From Paraburkholderia agricolaris (GTDB lineage Bacteria > Pseudomonadota > Gammaproteobacteria > Burkholderiales > Burkholderiaceae), in assembly GCF_009455635.1 (NCBI RefSeq), contig NZ_QPER01000001.1, positions 4,030,001 through 4,094,000 on the forward strand: DNA of 64,000 nucleotides, written 5' to 3'. The translations under genes were made by a program, and so were the position numbers. Below the pieces are notes generated by a model. It was given only the letters and a program-made list of their open reading frames with translations, did not search any database and was not told the origin of the DNA. Shown in pieces: positions 35,455 to 46,190 of this stretch. Positions within the stretch are counted from its first letter, which is position 1, and every line of letters starts with the position of its first letter.

Positions 35455-36597
35455 TTAATCGAAGAAGCTCTTCACCCGATCAAACCAGCTCTTGCTCTGC
35501 GGGCTATGCCGCGCGCCGCCTTCCACGAGTGCCTTCTCGAATTGCTGGAGCAGATCGCGCTGCGACTCGGTGAGCTTGACCGGCGTTTCGACTTGCACGT
35601 GCACGTACAGATCGCCGGCAATGCTCGAACGCAGCCCCTTGATACCCTTGCCGCGCAGACGGAAGGTCTTGCCCGACTGCGTGCCTTCCGGCACCGTGAA
35701 GCTCGCGCGGCCCGCGAGGGTCGGTACTTCGATTTCGCCGCCGAGTGCCGCCGTGGTGAACGGAATCGGCATCTGGCAATGCAGATCGTCGCCGTCGCGT
35801 TCGAACACCGAGTGCTGCTTGATGTGAATCTCGACGTACAGATCGCCCGACGGACCGCCGTTGATACCAGGCTCGCCGTTGCCGGCCGAGCGGATACGCA
35901 TGCCGTCGTCGATACCTGCCGGGATCTTCACTTCCAGCGTCTTGGTTTCCTTCACCTTGCCCGCGCCGTGGCAATGGCCGCACGGCTCAGGGATATAGGT
36001 GCCGGTGCCGTGGCACTTCGGGCAGGTCTGCTGGATGCTGAAAAAGCCCTGCGACATCCGCACCGAACCCGAGCCGCTACAGGTCGGGCAGGTCTCCGGC
36101 TTGGTGCCGGGCTTCGCGCCCGAGCCATGACAGATTTCGCACGACACCCAGCTCGGCACGCGAATTTGCGTGTCGTAACCGTGCGCGGCCTGTTCCAGCG
36201 TGATTTCCATGCTGTAGCGCAGATCGGCGCCGCGATACACCTGCGGGCCTGCACGGCCGCCACCGCCGCGTGCGGCACCGCCGGCAGCCTGGCCGAAGAT
36301 GTCGCCGAAAATATCGCCGAATGCATCGGCAAAACCGCCGAAGCCTTGTGCCCCGGCTCCGCCCATGTTCGGATCGACGCCCGCGTGACCGTACTGATCG
36401 TACGCAGCACGCTTTTGCGAGTCCGACAGCATTTCATAGGCTTCCTTCACCTCTTTGAAATGCTCTTCCGCATCCTTGTTGCCCGGATTGCGGTCGGGGT
36501 GGTGCTTCATCGCAAGCTTGCGATAAGCCTTCTTGATTTCGTCGTCGCTCGCGTTCTTTGCGACGCCCAGAACCTCGTAGTAATCCCGTTTCGCCAT
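35455..36597 (-). CDS. dnaJ: Chaperone DnaJ
   Basis: Hsp40 co-chaperone of DnaK. The J domain has HPD at 33-35 (KHHPDRNPG). A Gly/Phe-rich region follows, then four zinc-binding repeats ([32 protein letters not shown]) and the C-terminal substrate-binding domains. At 380 residues it is full length. It follows dnaK by 266 bp with two hairpins in between. Confidence 0.97.
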   Translation of the reverse strand: MAKRDYYEVLGVAKNASDDEIKKAYRKLAMKHHPDRNPGNKDAEEHFKEVKEAYEMLSDSQKRAAYDQYGHAGVDPNMGGAGAQGFGGFADAFGDIFGDIFGQAAGGAARGGGGRAGPQVYRGADLRYSMEITLEQAAHGYDTQIRVPSWVSCEICHGSGAKPGTKPETCPTCSGSGSVRMSQGFFSIQQTCPKCHGTGTYIPEPCGHCHGAGKVKETKTLEVKIPAGIDDGMRIRSAGNGEPGINGGPSGDLYVEIHIKQHSVFERDGDDLHCQMPIPFTTAALGGEIEVPTLAGRASFTVPEGTQSGKTFRLRGKGIKGLRSSIAGDLYVHVQVETPVKLTESQRDLLQQFEKALVEGGARHSPQSKSWFDRVKSFFD

Positions 36598-36780
36598 ATC
36601 GGTTCAACGCCACTCGCGCAATGGGGCGCGGTGGCTCCTCTTGAATGCTGGAGTCTTGCGACTCGTCCGGCCGTTGTTTACGCCGCTTTCAGGCGGTTCA
36701 AACAACGTCCTCCATAAAACAAATGTGCCCGGAGAGCCCAAACAGGCTCACCAGGCGCGATAACCGCTTTGCAGGTTCAT

Positions 36781-36838
36781 GCTCCCTAACGGGAGCAGAC
36801 CGTTTTGCAGCCGGGCCGCACACATTGCTGTGTGCGGC
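36781..36838. promoter_or_regulatory. Two perfect hairpins between dnaK and dnaJ
   Basis: GCTCCC-TAAC-GGGAGC (36781-36796) and GCCGCACACA-TTGC-TGTGTGCGGC (36815-36838). On the minus strand neither is followed by a T tract, so they may stabilise or process the dnaK-dnaJ message, or lower dnaJ expression relative to dnaK. Confidence 0.5.
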
Positions 36839-36863
36839 TTTACGGTCAAATTGCGACCTGGCT

Positions 36864-38816
36864 TTAGTCTTTCTTGACTTCCTTGAACTCCGCGTCGACC
36901 ACGTCGTCCTGCTGCTGGCTCGCGCCACCTGCCGATGCGCCCGCACCTGCCGCGCCCGCTGCCGCAGCTTCGGCACCTTGTGCAGCCTGCATGTCGGCGT
37001 ACATCTTCTCGCCCATCTTCTGCGAGGCGGTCGCCACCACTTCGATCTTGGCTTCGATCGCGGCCTTGTCGCTCGAACCACTCTTCAGCGTTTCTTCGAG
37101 GTCCTTCAGCGCGGTTTCGATCGCTTCCTTCTCAGCGGCTTCGAGCTTGTCGCCGTATTCGGTGAGCGCCTTCTTCGTGCTGTGGACCAGCGCGTCGCCC
37201 TGGTTGCGGGCATCGGCCAACTCGCGCAGCTTGTGATCTTCTTCCGCGTTCGCTTCGGCGTCCTTCACCATCTTCTCGATTTCGGCTTCGGACAGACCCG
37301 AGTTCGCCTTGATCGTGATGCGGTTTTCCTTGCCGGTCGCCTTGTCTTTCGCGCCGACGTGCAGAATGCCGTTCGCGTCGATGTCGAAGCTCACTTCGAT
37401 CTGCGGCGTGCCGCGCGGTGCCGGCGGAATGCCTTCGAGGTTGAACTCACCCAGCAGCTTGTTGCCCGCTGCCATTTCGCGTTCGCCCTGGAACACCTTG
37501 ATCGTCACGGCGCCCTGATTGTCGTCAGCCGTCGAGTAGACCTGAGCGTGCTTGGTCGGGATCGTGGTGTTCTTGTTGATCATCTTCGTCATCACGCCAC
37601 CGAGCGTTTCGATGCCAAGCGACAGCGGAGTCACGTCGAGCAGCAGAACGTCCGTACGGTCGCCCGACAGAACCTGACCTTGAATCGCGGCGCCAACGGC
37701 CACGGCTTCGTCCGGGTTCACGTCACGGCGCGGATCCTTGCCGAAGAATTCCTTAACCTTTTCCTGCACCTTCGGCATACGGGTCATACCGCCGACCAGA
37801 ATCACGTCGTCGATTTCGCCGACCTTCACGCCTGCGTCCTTGATAGCCATGCGGCAAGGTTCGATCGTGCGTTCGATCAGCTCTTCAACCAGTGCTTCCA
37901 GCTTGGCGCGCGTGATTTTCAGGTTCAAGTGCTTCGGACCCGACGCGTCGGCCGTGATGTACGGCAGGTTGATTTCGGTTTGCTGACTCGACGACAGTTC
38001 GATCTTCGCCTTTTCAGCCGATTCCTTCAGGCGTTGCAGCGCAAGCACGTCTTTCGACAGATCGACGCCTTGTTCCTTCTTGAACTCACCGATGATGTAA
38101 TCGATGATGCGCTGGTCGAAATCTTCACCGCCGAGGAACGTATCGCCGTTCGTGGACAGCACTTCGAACTGCATTTCACCGTCGACATCCGCGATTTCGA
38201 TGATCGACACGTCGAACGTACCGCCACCCAAGTCATACACCGCGATCTTGCGGTCGCCCTTTTCGGCCTTGTCCAGACCGAATGCCAGAGCGGCGGCGGT
38301 CGGTTCATTGATGATCCGCTTCACTTCCAGACCGGCGATGCGGCCTGCATCTTTGGTAGCCTGGCGCTGGCTGTCGTTGAAGTACGCGGGAACCGTAATC
38401 ACAGCTTCGGTGACCGGCTCGCCAAGGTAATCTTCAGCGGTCTTCTTCATCTTGCGCAGCGTTTCCGCGGAGATTTGCGGCGGCGCGAGCTTCTGGTCGC
38501 GCACTTCGATCCATGCGTCGCCGTTGTCGGCTTTCATGATCTTGTACGGCATCAGAGCGATGTCTTTCTGCACTTCTTTTTCTTCGAAGCGGCGGCCGAT
38601 CAGGCGCTTGACGGCGTACAGCGTGTTCTTCGGGTTCGTGACCGACTGACGCTTGGCCGGTGCGCCGACGAGAATTTCGCCGTCTTCCATGTAAGCGATG
38701 ATCGACGGCGTGGTGCGCGCACCTTCCGAGTTCTCGATCACTTTGACCGAATTGCCTTCCATGATCGCCACGCACGAATTGGTCGTGCCGAGGTCGATAC
38801 CGATGATTTTGCCCAT
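36864..38816 (-). CDS. dnaK: Molecular chaperone DnaK (Hsp70)
   Basis: ATP-dependent chaperone. The N-terminus [17 protein letters not shown] opens the ATPase domain; [18 protein letters not shown] and [15 protein letters not shown] follow, then the peptide-binding domain ([17 protein letters not shown]) and a helical lid ending in a Gly/Ala-rich tail and [10 protein letters not shown]. Start ATG 38816 with AGGAG upstream gives 650 residues. It is part of the grpE-dnaK-dnaJ heat-shock cluster. Confidence 0.97.
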   Translation of the reverse strand: MGKIIGIDLGTTNSCVAIMEGNSVKVIENSEGARTTPSIIAYMEDGEILVGAPAKRQSVTNPKNTLYAVKRLIGRRFEEKEVQKDIALMPYKIMKADNGDAWIEVRDQKLAPPQISAETLRKMKKTAEDYLGEPVTEAVITVPAYFNDSQRQATKDAGRIAGLEVKRIINEPTAAALAFGLDKAEKGDRKIAVYDLGGGTFDVSIIEIADVDGEMQFEVLSTNGDTFLGGEDFDQRIIDYIIGEFKKEQGVDLSKDVLALQRLKESAEKAKIELSSSQQTEINLPYITADASGPKHLNLKITRAKLEALVEELIERTIEPCRMAIKDAGVKVGEIDDVILVGGMTRMPKVQEKVKEFFGKDPRRDVNPDEAVAVGAAIQGQVLSGDRTDVLLLDVTPLSLGIETLGGVMTKMINKNTTIPTKHAQVYSTADDNQGAVTIKVFQGEREMAAGNKLLGEFNLEGIPPAPRGTPQIEVSFDIDANGILHVGAKDKATGKENRITIKANSGLSEAEIEKMVKDAEANAEEDHKLRELADARNQGDALVHSTKKALTEYGDKLEAAEKEAIETALKDLEETLKSGSSDKAAIEAKIEVVATASQKMGEKMYADMQAAQGAEAAAAGAAGAGASAGGASQQQDDVVDAEFKEVKKD

Positions 38817-38969
38817 TTTTACTAATCTCCTAACTTTGATCGCTGCGGGAATCGCCGGTTTTGCCCATCTGGCGGTACGGCGATCCGCTCTCAATTCCTA
38901 CCTGCACTCAACATAAGTGCGTCCGCATCGTTTTCAAGACCTCTTTTACGATGCGGTCTTTAATTTTTT

Positions 38970-39188
38970 TCAATCAGTCGAACTTTTGCCGCTTTTTTCA
39001 CCATCTGCCGTGCTCCCGACCGCATTGGCCGGCCAATTCTTGTCCCACTCGGCGGCAACCGCCCCTTCGAGTGGCCCAAGGCCGCGCCAGCCAGTTGCCA
39101 GGCTGAGCCGCTTGCCTCGGTAAAAGAAGAGCCAGGTGAGCACGCCGTGAAGCATGAGCCCGGCGGCGGCGACGGGAACGTTGGCCAT
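38970..39188 (-). CDS. Putative small membrane protein between grpE and dnaK
   Basis: A 72-residue frame from ATG 39188: MANVPVAAAGLMLHGVLTWLFFYRGKRLSLATGW has one hydrophobic segment followed by basic residues, then a polar tail ending in GEKSGKSSTD. It sits in the 430-bp gap between grpE and dnaK on the same strand. No clear ribosome-binding site and no recognised family; a TTG at 39215 could extend it. It may be real but support is limited. Confidence 0.4.
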   Translation of the reverse strand: MANVPVAAAGLMLHGVLTWLFFYRGKRLSLATGWRGLGPLEGAVAAEWDKNWPANAVGSTADGEKSGKSSTD

Positions 39189-39245
39189 AGCGGCGCGTGT
39201 CAGGCGCAACGGCAAATAAACGGCTTGTACAGCGCCTTGCGATGC

Positions 39246-39830
39246 TTACTTCGGCGCCGCGACAGTCACGAGGGCCGGACGCAGCACGCGGTCGGCGATC
39301 ACGAAGCCTTTTTGCAGCACGGCGACCACGGTGTTCGGCTCCTGATCGGCCGGCACCATTGAAATAGCCTGATGACGATGCGGGTCGAACTTCTCGCCAA
39401 CCGGGTTCAAGGCGACGACGCGCCCCTTCTCCAGTGCGCCGGAAAGCTGGCGCAGCGTGAGTTCGACGCCCTCACGAACCTTTTGCAGGTCGTCGGACGA
39501 ATGGGCAACCGCTGCCTCAAGACTATCGACCACCGGCAGCAAATGCTCAGCGAAGCTTTCGATCGCGAACTTGTGGGCCTTCGCGACATCTTCCTGGGCG
39601 CGGCGGCGCACATTCTCAGTCTCGGCCTTCGCGCGCAGGAAGCTTTCCTGCAGCTCGGCGATCTTCGCCTCTGCTTCGGTCAATGCAGCTTCCACGCCGG
39701 TTGCCGGCGCTTCTGGAGCCGCGCTTGCAGCCGCGTCCTGCTGGGGTGCCGCGGCCTCGGCGGCCTGACGCGCGGTTTCGTCGGCGGGCGTGGGATTCTG
39801 GCTCGTCGGGTTCTCTTGCGTGTTTTCCAT
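39246..39830 (-). CDS. grpE: Nucleotide exchange factor GrpE
   Basis: Releases ADP from DnaK. Of its 194 residues, the N-terminal part (to about 60) is Ala/Pro/Glu-rich and disordered. Then come the long coiled-coil ([27 protein letters not shown]) and the beta-wing domain with [40 protein letters not shown]. It is the first gene of the heat-shock cluster, about 130 bp after a consensus sigma32 promoter. Confidence 0.96.
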   Translation of the reverse strand: MENTQENPTSQNPTPADETARQAAEAAAPQQDAAASAAPEAPATGVEAALTEAEAKIAELQESFLRAKAETENVRRRAQEDVAKAHKFAIESFAEHLLPVVDSLEAAVAHSSDDLQKVREGVELTLRQLSGALEKGRVVALNPVGEKFDPHRHQAISMVPADQEPNTVVAVLQKGFVIADRVLRPALVTVAAPK

Positions 39831-39963
39831 GTCGCTGAAAGTCGTTAAAAAGTTAAAGCTAAAAGTGACGGCAACGCGTCAAAGCCTGCGCAATTTGTGC
39901 GTTGCAAAATTGCGACAGACAACTTGGCGCAAAACCTGGTGCGTTGACGCTTTTCGAAACGGC

Positions 39964-39991
39964 AGATGGGGCCGGAAAGACCCATTTCAAG
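39964..39991 (-). promoter_or_regulatory. Consensus heat-shock (sigma32/RpoH) promoter of the grpE-dnaK-dnaJ cluster
   Basis: On the minus strand CTTGAAA (39991-39985), 13 bp, then CCCCATCT (39971-39964): an exact match to CTTGAAA-N13-CCCCATNT. It would give a leader of about 125 nt before grpE. No CIRCE element (TTAGCACTC-N9-GAGTGCTAA) is visible between 39831 and 40218, and no other gene is seen in that gap. Confidence 0.88.
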
Positions 39992-40218
39992 CGCCTCTCC
40001 CGGAACTTTTCACACCACGCGCGCGCGGCCGAAACGCTCCGTTACAACCATTATTGCGTCGCAATCAGATTGAGATTGAGTGCGCCCGACAAGTGGCCTA
40101 TGCTCCAATAAAGCATCGGAAAAGACACGTTAACCCTAATCTAACGTAATCCTTACCGAAATTTTTCAATCCACCTGATTCGCCTGTTTCCGTCCCGAAT
40201 CTTCCCAAGGGGAGTACC

Positions 40219-40380
40219 GTGAAACTGACCTTTGCAATATCGGTGGTCGCATTGGTACTCATCGCGGGCACCACGACCATCTGCATGTCCGGGGCCGTCA
40301 ACGATCACACTACCGAGTACGGTGGTGTGCACGCGACGATGGAACAGTTGTTCAATCCCCACCTGAAAGTTTGTCGATAG
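40219..40380 (+). CDS. Small exported or membrane protein, 53 residues
   Basis: GTG 40219 is preceded by a strong ribosome-binding site (AAGGGGAG). The product reads MKLTFAISVVALVLIAGTTT then ICMSGAVNDHTTEYGG and a polar tail containing MEQLFNPHLKVCR. The N-terminus is a signal peptide or single membrane anchor. No family is recognised. It is convergent with hslR and overlaps its 3' end by 29 bp. The good ribosome-binding site and signal-like N-terminus argue that it is expressed. Confidence 0.6.
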   Translation: MKLTFAISVVALVLIAGTTTICMSGAVNDHTTEYGGVHATMEQLFNPHLKVCR

Positions 40381-40759
40381 TGCGCCGGTCGCGCTTGGTC
40401 GGCCTTCCGTGCAATGCGGCGGCCGGCTCGCGGTACGTCTTGCGCCGCTCCTGTTCGACCTGCCGCCTCATCCTGCTCTCTTCGGTTTCCGCATAAAGCG
40501 TCTGCGCGACGTTGGCTGGGCCGCGCACGTCGCACACACCTAGCACTTCCACCTGCCACACAATCCGTTCGATCTCGATCTCGACCAGGTCGCCGACGCG
40601 CACGTCTTTGGCCGGCTTGACGCTGGCGCCGCCAATGCGCACATGACCTTTGTCGACAGCGTCCGCCGCGAGCGAGCGGGTCTTGAAGAAGCGCGCAGCC
40701 CACAGCCATTTGTCGATGCGCAACTTCGCGCCCGCTTCAGTTGAAATCCTGTAATTCAT
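40352..40759 (-). CDS. hslR: S4-domain RNA-binding protein, Hsp15 (HslR) family
   Basis: A 135-residue protein with an N-terminal S4 domain (LRIDKWLWAARFFKTRSLAADAVDKGHVRIGG, KPAKDVRVGDLVEIE) and a basic C-terminal tail. Hsp15 rescues stalled 50S subunits carrying nascent chains after heat shock. Start ATG 40759 lies 7 nt after the hemH stop; a longer start would overlap hemH. Its position near the heat-shock genes fits. Confidence 0.9.
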   Translation of the reverse strand: MNYRISTEAGAKLRIDKWLWAARFFKTRSLAADAVDKGHVRIGGASVKPAKDVRVGDLVEIEIERIVWQVEVLGVCDVRGPANVAQTLYAETEESRMRRQVEQERRKTYREPAAALHGRPTKRDRRTIDKLSGGD

Positions 40760-40766
40760 GAGCTGC

Positions 40767-41837
40767 TTAAGCCCCTGTCGTATGCGGCACCGGCACCGCT
40801 TGCACGGGCCAGCCCTGCAGGTTCTGGGCAACGATTTCGCCTAGCGCGGCGATCCATGGCTGCGAGGCGTTCACGCAGGGAATCCGATGAAACTCCTTGC
40901 CACCCGCATGCAGGAATTCGTCGCGTACTTCCATGCCGATTTCTTCAATCGTTTCAAGGCAATCGGCGGTAAAGCCCGGACAGAACACGTCGGCTCGACG
41001 CACGCCTGCCGAACCGAGTTCCTTCAGGGTGGGCGCAGTGTACGGTTGCAGCCATTCGGCCTTGCCGAAGCGCGACTGAAACGTAATGCGGCATTCCACC
41101 TGCGTCAATCCCAGCGCCTGCATCAACAGCGCGCCGGTTTGCTGACATTGCTCGTGGTACGGATCGCCGAGATCCATCGTGCGCTTGGGCACGCCGTGAA
41201 AGCTCAGCACCAGCTTGTCTCCGGCCGCGAAATCCGGCCGGCCGTGCTGATGCCAGTAGTGATGCACCTGAGCGGCGAGCGCGGCGATATACGCCGGATG
41301 ATCCGCGTACTGCCGCACCGTGCGGATTTCCGGCTGATTGCGCATGCGCTTGAGGGCCGAAAAAGCGTCGTCGAAAGCCGTAGCCGTGGTCGACGACGAG
41401 TATTGCGGATACATGGGCACCAACAGCACGCGCTCCGCGCCAGCCAGCTTCAACTGGTTCAGCATGGCCGGAATACCGGGCGTGCCGTAGCGCATGGCGT
41501 AGTCGACCAGCACCGTGTAGTCGTTCAATTGCAACAGATGGCGCAAACCCTCCACCTGCTTCTCCGTGAAGACACGCAGCGGCGAGCCTTCCGGCATCCA
41601 CACGGCCGCGTACTTCTTCGCCGACGCGCGGCTGCGGAAAGGCAGAATCAACAACCGCAAGATCACTTGCCAGAGCAGCGCCGGAATTTCGACCACACGG
41701 GGATCGGACAGGAACTGCGCAAGATAGCGATGGACTGCACGCGGCGTTGGCGCGTCGGGCGTGCCGAGATTGATCAGCAGCACGGCGACACGGTGTGACG
41801 TGGCGTTCTGTGAGGGCCGCTCGAGGTCGAAGCGCAT
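40767..41837 (-). CDS. hemH: Ferrochelatase HemH
   Basis: Inserts ferrous iron into protoporphyrin IX, the last step of haem synthesis. Motifs: [45 protein letters not shown] and the catalytic His in [12 protein letters not shown], with the later [15 protein letters not shown] and [16 protein letters not shown] signature. The 356 residues are typical. It is cotranscribed with hslR and follows hrcA on the same strand. Confidence 0.96.
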   Translation of the reverse strand: MRFDLERPSQNATSHRVAVLLINLGTPDAPTPRAVHRYLAQFLSDPRVVEIPALLWQVILRLLILPFRSRASAKKYAAVWMPEGSPLRVFTEKQVEGLRHLLQLNDYTVLVDYAMRYGTPGIPAMLNQLKLAGAERVLLVPMYPQYSSSTTATAFDDAFSALKRMRNQPEIRTVRQYADHPAYIAALAAQVHHYWHQHGRPDFAAGDKLVLSFHGVPKRTMDLGDPYHEQCQQTGALLMQALGLTQVECRITFQSRFGKAEWLQPYTAPTLKELGSAGVRRADVFCPGFTADCLETIEEIGMEVRDEFLHAGGKEFHRIPCVNASQPWIAALGEIVAQNLQGWPVQAVPVPHTTGA

Positions 41838-42021
41838 AGGCAGCAGGGATAACCGCTTGGGGCGGAGAGTCGGTTCAGGTGGAATTCATTATAGCGGCGC
41901 GGTCCACTGCAAGGTCCGCCAGGGACCCCTGGCCATTCGGCCAATTGGCAAGCCGCGCGCCGTCGCGCATCATTTGCAGCATGAGATGCCGCAGTGGACA
42001 GTGACCGGAAACCGGCGCGGA

Positions 42022-43041
42022 TTACTGCTGGCTGAGCGTGAGGGAAAGCAGCCGCGCGGTGATGTCGACAATCGGAATCACGCGGTTATAGGCCATGCGG
42101 GTCGGCCCGATCACGCCGAGTGTGCCGACGATCTTGCCGTTCACCTCGTAAGGCGCGGTCACCACGCTCATTTCCTCGATCGGCACCAGATTCGATTCGC
42201 CTCCGATGAAAATCTGCACGCCCGCGGCGTGACTCGACACGTCGAGCAACTGAAGGAGACTGGTTTTTTGATCGAACACATCGAACAGCTTGCGCAGGCG
42301 CGCCATGTCCGACGAAAGGTCGGCCACTTCGAGCAGATTACGCTCGCCGGAAATCAGCACGGTCTCGCCGGTGTCGGTTTCATCCGTGCTGGCCGTGACC
42401 GCCGCGTGCATCAGCGTAGTCATGTCACCACGCAATTCGTCGATTTCTTCGCGCAGACGGCGGCGCACGTCGTCGAACGAGAGGCCGGCGAAGTGCGCGT
42501 TGATGTAATTGGACGCTTCCACCAGTTGCGACGGCGAGAAGTCACGCTGGGTCGCCATGATGCGGTTCTGCACGTCGCCCTCGGGCGTCACGATGATCAG
42601 GAGAATGCGCTTGTCCGACAGGCGCATGAACTCGATCTGCTTGAACACGTGGCTGCGGCGCGGCGTAAGCACTACACCGGCGAACTGCGACAGATTGGAC
42701 AGCACGCTGGCCGCCGCGGCGACGATTTTCTGCGGTTCGCCCGCTTGCAGCGTGGTTTTGACGATGCGCATCACCGCTTCTTCGTCCGCGGCGGATTCCA
42801 GGGTCAGCATGGTATCGACGAACAGCCGGTAGCCACGCGGTGTAGGAATGCGGCCCGCAGACGTATGCGGACTGATCACGAGCCCCAGGTCCTCGAGATC
42901 GGACATCACGTTGCGGATCGTCGCCGGACTCAGTTCGAGGCCGGAATAACGTGACAGCGTGCGCGAGCCGACCGGCTGACCTTCGGCGATGTAGCGCTCG
43001 ATCAGCGTTTTGAGGAGGGTTTGTGCGCGGGGATCTAGCAT
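42022..43041 (-). CDS. hrcA: Heat-inducible transcription repressor HrcA
   Basis: HrcA represses class I heat-shock genes by binding CIRCE elements. The N-terminal winged helix is clear: [49 protein letters not shown], followed by the GAF-like and dimerisation parts. Start ATG 43041 gives 339 residues. No CIRCE sequence is seen ahead of grpE or dnaK in this window, so its targets (groE in other betaproteobacteria) probably lie elsewhere. Confidence 0.95.
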   Translation of the reverse strand: MLDPRAQTLLKTLIERYIAEGQPVGSRTLSRYSGLELSPATIRNVMSDLEDLGLVISPHTSAGRIPTPRGYRLFVDTMLTLESAADEEAVMRIVKTTLQAGEPQKIVAAAASVLSNLSQFAGVVLTPRRSHVFKQIEFMRLSDKRILLIIVTPEGDVQNRIMATQRDFSPSQLVEASNYINAHFAGLSFDDVRRRLREEIDELRGDMTTLMHAAVTASTDETDTGETVLISGERNLLEVADLSSDMARLRKLFDVFDQKTSLLQLLDVSSHAAGVQIFIGGESNLVPIEEMSVVTAPYEVNGKIVGTLGVIGPTRMAYNRVIPIVDITARLLSLTLSQQ

Positions 43042-43392
43042 GAGGGAAAATTTTAGCTCAATGACGCGACTACAGCGAGCGCTAACGGCGCCCACCCCTG
43101 ACTATCGCGCCGCCGGCCGGCGGGGCGGCGCCTGGTATTGCATGTGGCGCGTTGACTGGCGCTGGGTCCAACATGGTCGGCGCCTCGCCGGGATTCGAAT
43201 CCTGCGTCTCGCCAGCCACCGGTCCGGCAAGTCCGCTGGCGGCGCGCCGCCGGACTATAACCGGCGCGCATGCCATCAAGACTTCACCATTCTAACGATA
43301 ATCGCTCAATGCGCCGGCAGCCCGCTTGCGCAGGCCCGCTACCGGGTCTGTCTGCGGTTCTTTTCAGGCCCTACCTATGGTGTAATGCCGGC
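43042..43392. other. GC-rich divergent region between hrcA and nadK
   Basis: About 350 bp that should hold both promoters. It contains GC-rich palindromes such as GGCGGCGCGCCGCC (near 43240) and no convincing gene. Confidence 0.5.
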
Positions 43393-44295
43393 ATGCAAGT
43401 GACCAGCCAGTTCAAGACCGTCGCGCTCGTCGGGCGCAACAATACGCCAGGTATCGGCGAACCGCTGACCGCGCTCGCCTCGTGCATCGCGAAGCGCGGC
43501 TTCGAGGTCGTATTCGAAGCCGACACCGCCGCCGAAATCGGCGTCGCCGACTACCCGGCGCTGCGTCCCGCCGAGATCGGCGCGCGCGCCGACGTAGCCG
43601 TGATCCTCGGCGGCGACGGCACGATGCTGGGCATTGGCCGCCAGCTTGCGCCCTACCGCACGCCGCTGATCGGCATCAACCACGGGCGGCTCGGCTTCAT
43701 TACCGACATTCCGATCTCCGACATGCGCGAGATCGTGCCGCAAATGCTCGCGGGCAACTTCGAGCGCGAAGAGCGCACGCTGCTCGAAGCGCGCATCATG
43801 CGCGACGGCACGCCGATTTACCACGCACTGGCCTTCAACGACGTGGTGGTCAACCGCAGCGGTTTCTCCGGGATGGCGGAACTGCATGTCTCGGTGGATG
43901 GCCGCTTCATGTACAACCAGCGCTCGGATGGGCTGATCGTCGCCACGCCTACGGGCTCGACCGCCTATGCGCTGTCGTCGCAGGGGCCGATCCTGCACCC
44001 GCAATTACAAGGCATCGTGCTCGTGCCGATCGCGCCGCATGCGCTGTCGAACCGGCCAATCGTGCTGCCGGACGACTCGAAGGTGAGCATCCAGATCGTT
44101 TCAGGCCGCGAAGTCAACGTCAACTTCGACATGCAGTCGTTCACTTCGCTGGAATTGGGTGACACGATCGAAGTGCGCCGCTCGCGTCATACCGTGCCGA
44201 TTCTGCACCCGGTCGGCTACAGCCACTACGCCACGCTGCGCAAAAAGCTGCACTGGAACGAATATCCGTCCCACGAAGAAGATACCAAACCCTGA
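43393..44295 (+). CDS. nadK: NAD kinase NadK (PpnK)
   Basis: ATP-dependent phosphorylation of NAD to [15 protein letters not shown] is the family's catalytic motif; [12 protein letters not shown], the metal- and NAD-binding [17 protein letters not shown] and the [16 protein letters not shown] segment follow. Start ATG 43393 ([14 protein letters not shown]) gives 300 residues; longer upstream starts give non-family sequence. recN follows, as in many proteobacteria. Confidence 0.95.
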   Translation: MQVTSQFKTVALVGRNNTPGIGEPLTALASCIAKRGFEVVFEADTAAEIGVADYPALRPAEIGARADVAVILGGDGTMLGIGRQLAPYRTPLIGINHGRLGFITDIPISDMREIVPQMLAGNFEREERTLLEARIMRDGTPIYHALAFNDVVVNRSGFSGMAELHVSVDGRFMYNQRSDGLIVATPTGSTAYALSSQGPILHPQLQGIVLVPIAPHALSNRPIVLPDDSKVSIQIVSGREVNVNFDMQSFTSLELGDTIEVRRSRHTVPILHPVGYSHYATLRKKLHWNEYPSHEEDTKP

Positions 44296-44390
44296 GCGGC
44301 CGGAACGCCGGAACGCCGGGCCGCCGGCCCCTTGGAACGCGAACGACACCGCTGCCGAACCCTGAATATCAAGCTCACCAGACGACCTCC

Positions 44391-46058
44391 ATGCTTCGCC
44401 ACCTCTCGATACGCGACTTCGTCATCGTCGCCGCGCTCGACCTCGAATTCGACAGCGGCTTTACCGTTTTTTCGGGCGAAACAGGCGCCGGCAAGTCGAT
44501 CCTGATCGACGCGCTGGCCCTTGCGCTCGGTGCCCGCGCCGACGCAAGCGTGGTGCGCACCGGCGAAAGCCGCGCCGACATCACTGCGGAATTTGACACG
44601 CATGCGCAAGTCGAGCAATGGCTCGACGAGCAGGCGCTCGGCGCGCCTGTCGACGACGATCATCACGGCACCGTGATGCTGCGTCGCGTGATGGATACAA
44701 ACGGCCGCTCGCGCGCGTTCATCAACGGTACGGCGGCAACGCTCACGCAGTTGCGCGAAGTCGGCGAGATGCTGGTGGATATTCATGGCCAGCATGCCCA
44801 CCAGTTGCTGATGCGCCCCGACGCGCAACGCGAACTGTTCGACACCCACGCAGGCCTCACGGAAACCGCGGCAACCGTCACGCGGGCATGGCGGGCATGG
44901 CGCGAAAAGGTTCAGGCCGTCGAACACGCACAAACGCGCGACCGCGAGCTGCAACTGGAGCGCGAGCGGCTCGCCTGGCAACTCACCGAACTGGACAAAC
45001 TTTCGCCGCAATCGGGCGAATGGGAAGAGGTCAACACCGAACACCGGCGACTGTCGCATTCAGCCAATCTGATCGACGGCGTTCAAGGCGCGCTCGGCGC
45101 GTTGTCTGAATCGGACGAGGCGATGATCACGCATCTCGCCTCGATCGTGTCGAAGGTGCGCGATCTGGCCGAGATCGACCCGGCGCTGAACGACGTGCTG
45201 GCGGCGCTGGAGCCGGCCGAGATCCAGTTACAGGAAGCGGCCTATTCGCTCAGCCACTACGCGCAAAAGCTCGAACTGGATCCGGACCGGCTCGCCCAGG
45301 TCGAAAAGCGTCTGGACGCGCTGCACTCGGCCGCGCGCAAATTCCGCCTGCAACCCGAGACGCTGCCGCAAGAGCATGAAGCGCGTCGAGCGCAACTCGC
45401 CGCGCTCGACGCGGCAGCCGATCTCGACAGCCTGCATGCGGCCGAAGCCAAGGCAAAAGAAGCCTTCCTCACCGAAGCGAAAAAACTGTCAAAGGCGCGC
45501 GCCAAGGCCGGCAAGGCCCTGGGCGCCGCCGTGACCACCGGCATGCAGGAACTGTCGATGAAAGGCGGCAGCTTCGAAGTGGCGCTGGTGCAACTGCCGG
45601 AAGGCGGCGCACATGGGCTCGAGCAGGTCGAATTCCGCGTCGCCGGTCACGCCGGCGTACCGCTGCGGCCGCTCGCGAAAGTTGCCTCAGGCGGCGAACT
45701 GGCGCGGATCAGCCTCGCATTGGCGGTGATCGCGAGCGCCGCGAGTCCGACACCGACTCTGATCTTCGACGAGGTGGATACCGGCATCGGCGGCGGCGTC
45801 GCCGAAGTAGTTGGACGGCTGCTGCATCAACTGGGACAGGCGCGTCAGGTGCTGTGTGTCACCCATTTGCCGCAGGTCGCCGCGCGTGGCGACCATCATT
45901 TCCAGGTGGCGAAGTCGGGCAACGGCAAGGGCGGCACGGTCAGCAGCGTGACGTCGCTAGACCGCGCGAGCCGCGTCGAAGAAGTCGCGCGGATGCTCGG
46001 CGGACTGGAGATCACCGCGACGACGCGGAAACACGCCAAGGAAATGCTGGCGGCCTAG
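44391..46058 (+). CDS. recN: DNA repair protein RecN
   Basis: SMC-like ATPase of recombinational double-strand-break repair. Walker A is GETGAGKSILIDALAL (about 29-36), with an N-terminal LRHLSIRDFVIVAALDLEF start. Two coiled-coil arms occupy about 160-370. The C-terminal half carries the signature VASGGELARISLALAV and Walker B LIFDEVDTGIGG, then VTHLPQVAARGDHHF. The 555-residue length fits. Start ATG 44391. Confidence 0.96.
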   Translation: MLRHLSIRDFVIVAALDLEFDSGFTVFSGETGAGKSILIDALALALGARADASVVRTGESRADITAEFDTHAQVEQWLDEQALGAPVDDDHHGTVMLRRVMDTNGRSRAFINGTAATLTQLREVGEMLVDIHGQHAHQLLMRPDAQRELFDTHAGLTETAATVTRAWRAWREKVQAVEHAQTRDRELQLERERLAWQLTELDKLSPQSGEWEEVNTEHRRLSHSANLIDGVQGALGALSESDEAMITHLASIVSKVRDLAEIDPALNDVLAALEPAEIQLQEAAYSLSHYAQKLELDPDRLAQVEKRLDALHSAARKFRLQPETLPQEHEARRAQLAALDAAADLDSLHAAEAKAKEAFLTEAKKLSKARAKAGKALGAAVTTGMQELSMKGGSFEVALVQLPEGGAHGLEQVEFRVAGHAGVPLRPLAKVASGGELARISLALAVIASAASPTPTLIFDEVDTGIGGGVAEVVGRLLHQLGQARQVLCVTHLPQVAARGDHHFQVAKSGNGKGGTVSSVTSLDRASRVEEVARMLGGLEITATTRKHAKEMLAA

Positions 46059-46125
46059 CCGTCCCATCGGTCGGAGGCCGGTCGGGAGCCAGTGGGAAGC
46101 CGCTGCGACCGTTAGTCTGAAAATG

Positions 46126-46153
46126 CGCGAAGGCAGCGCCGCTTGCCTTCGCG
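46126..46153. terminator. Hairpin between convergent recN and glnE
   Basis: CGCGAAGGCA / TGCCTTCGCG, 10 bp with an 8-nt loop. The minus-strand 3' side reads CATTTTC, a weak T tract, so it probably ends glnE transcription. Confidence 0.5.
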
Positions 46154-46190
46154 TCAGTCATTCAGCCATTCAGGCGCAGACTTCCAGTCC

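Noticed and set aside
36645..38825. Long open frame (about 726 codons) antisense to dnaK
   Set aside because: It mirrors dnaK codon positions in a GC-rich genome, has no ribosome-binding site or recognisable domain, and is His/Arg/Phe-rich in a way typical of antisense frames.
39831..40218. CIRCE element ahead of grpE
   Set aside because: No TTAGCACTC-N9-GAGTGCTAA or close variant could be found; a sigma32 promoter explains heat-shock control.
43180..43215. GGATTCGAATCC resembling a tRNA T arm, on the minus strand ending in CCGACCA
   Set aside because: No matching acceptor, D or anticodon arms in the 80 nt around it; the string is a chance palindrome.
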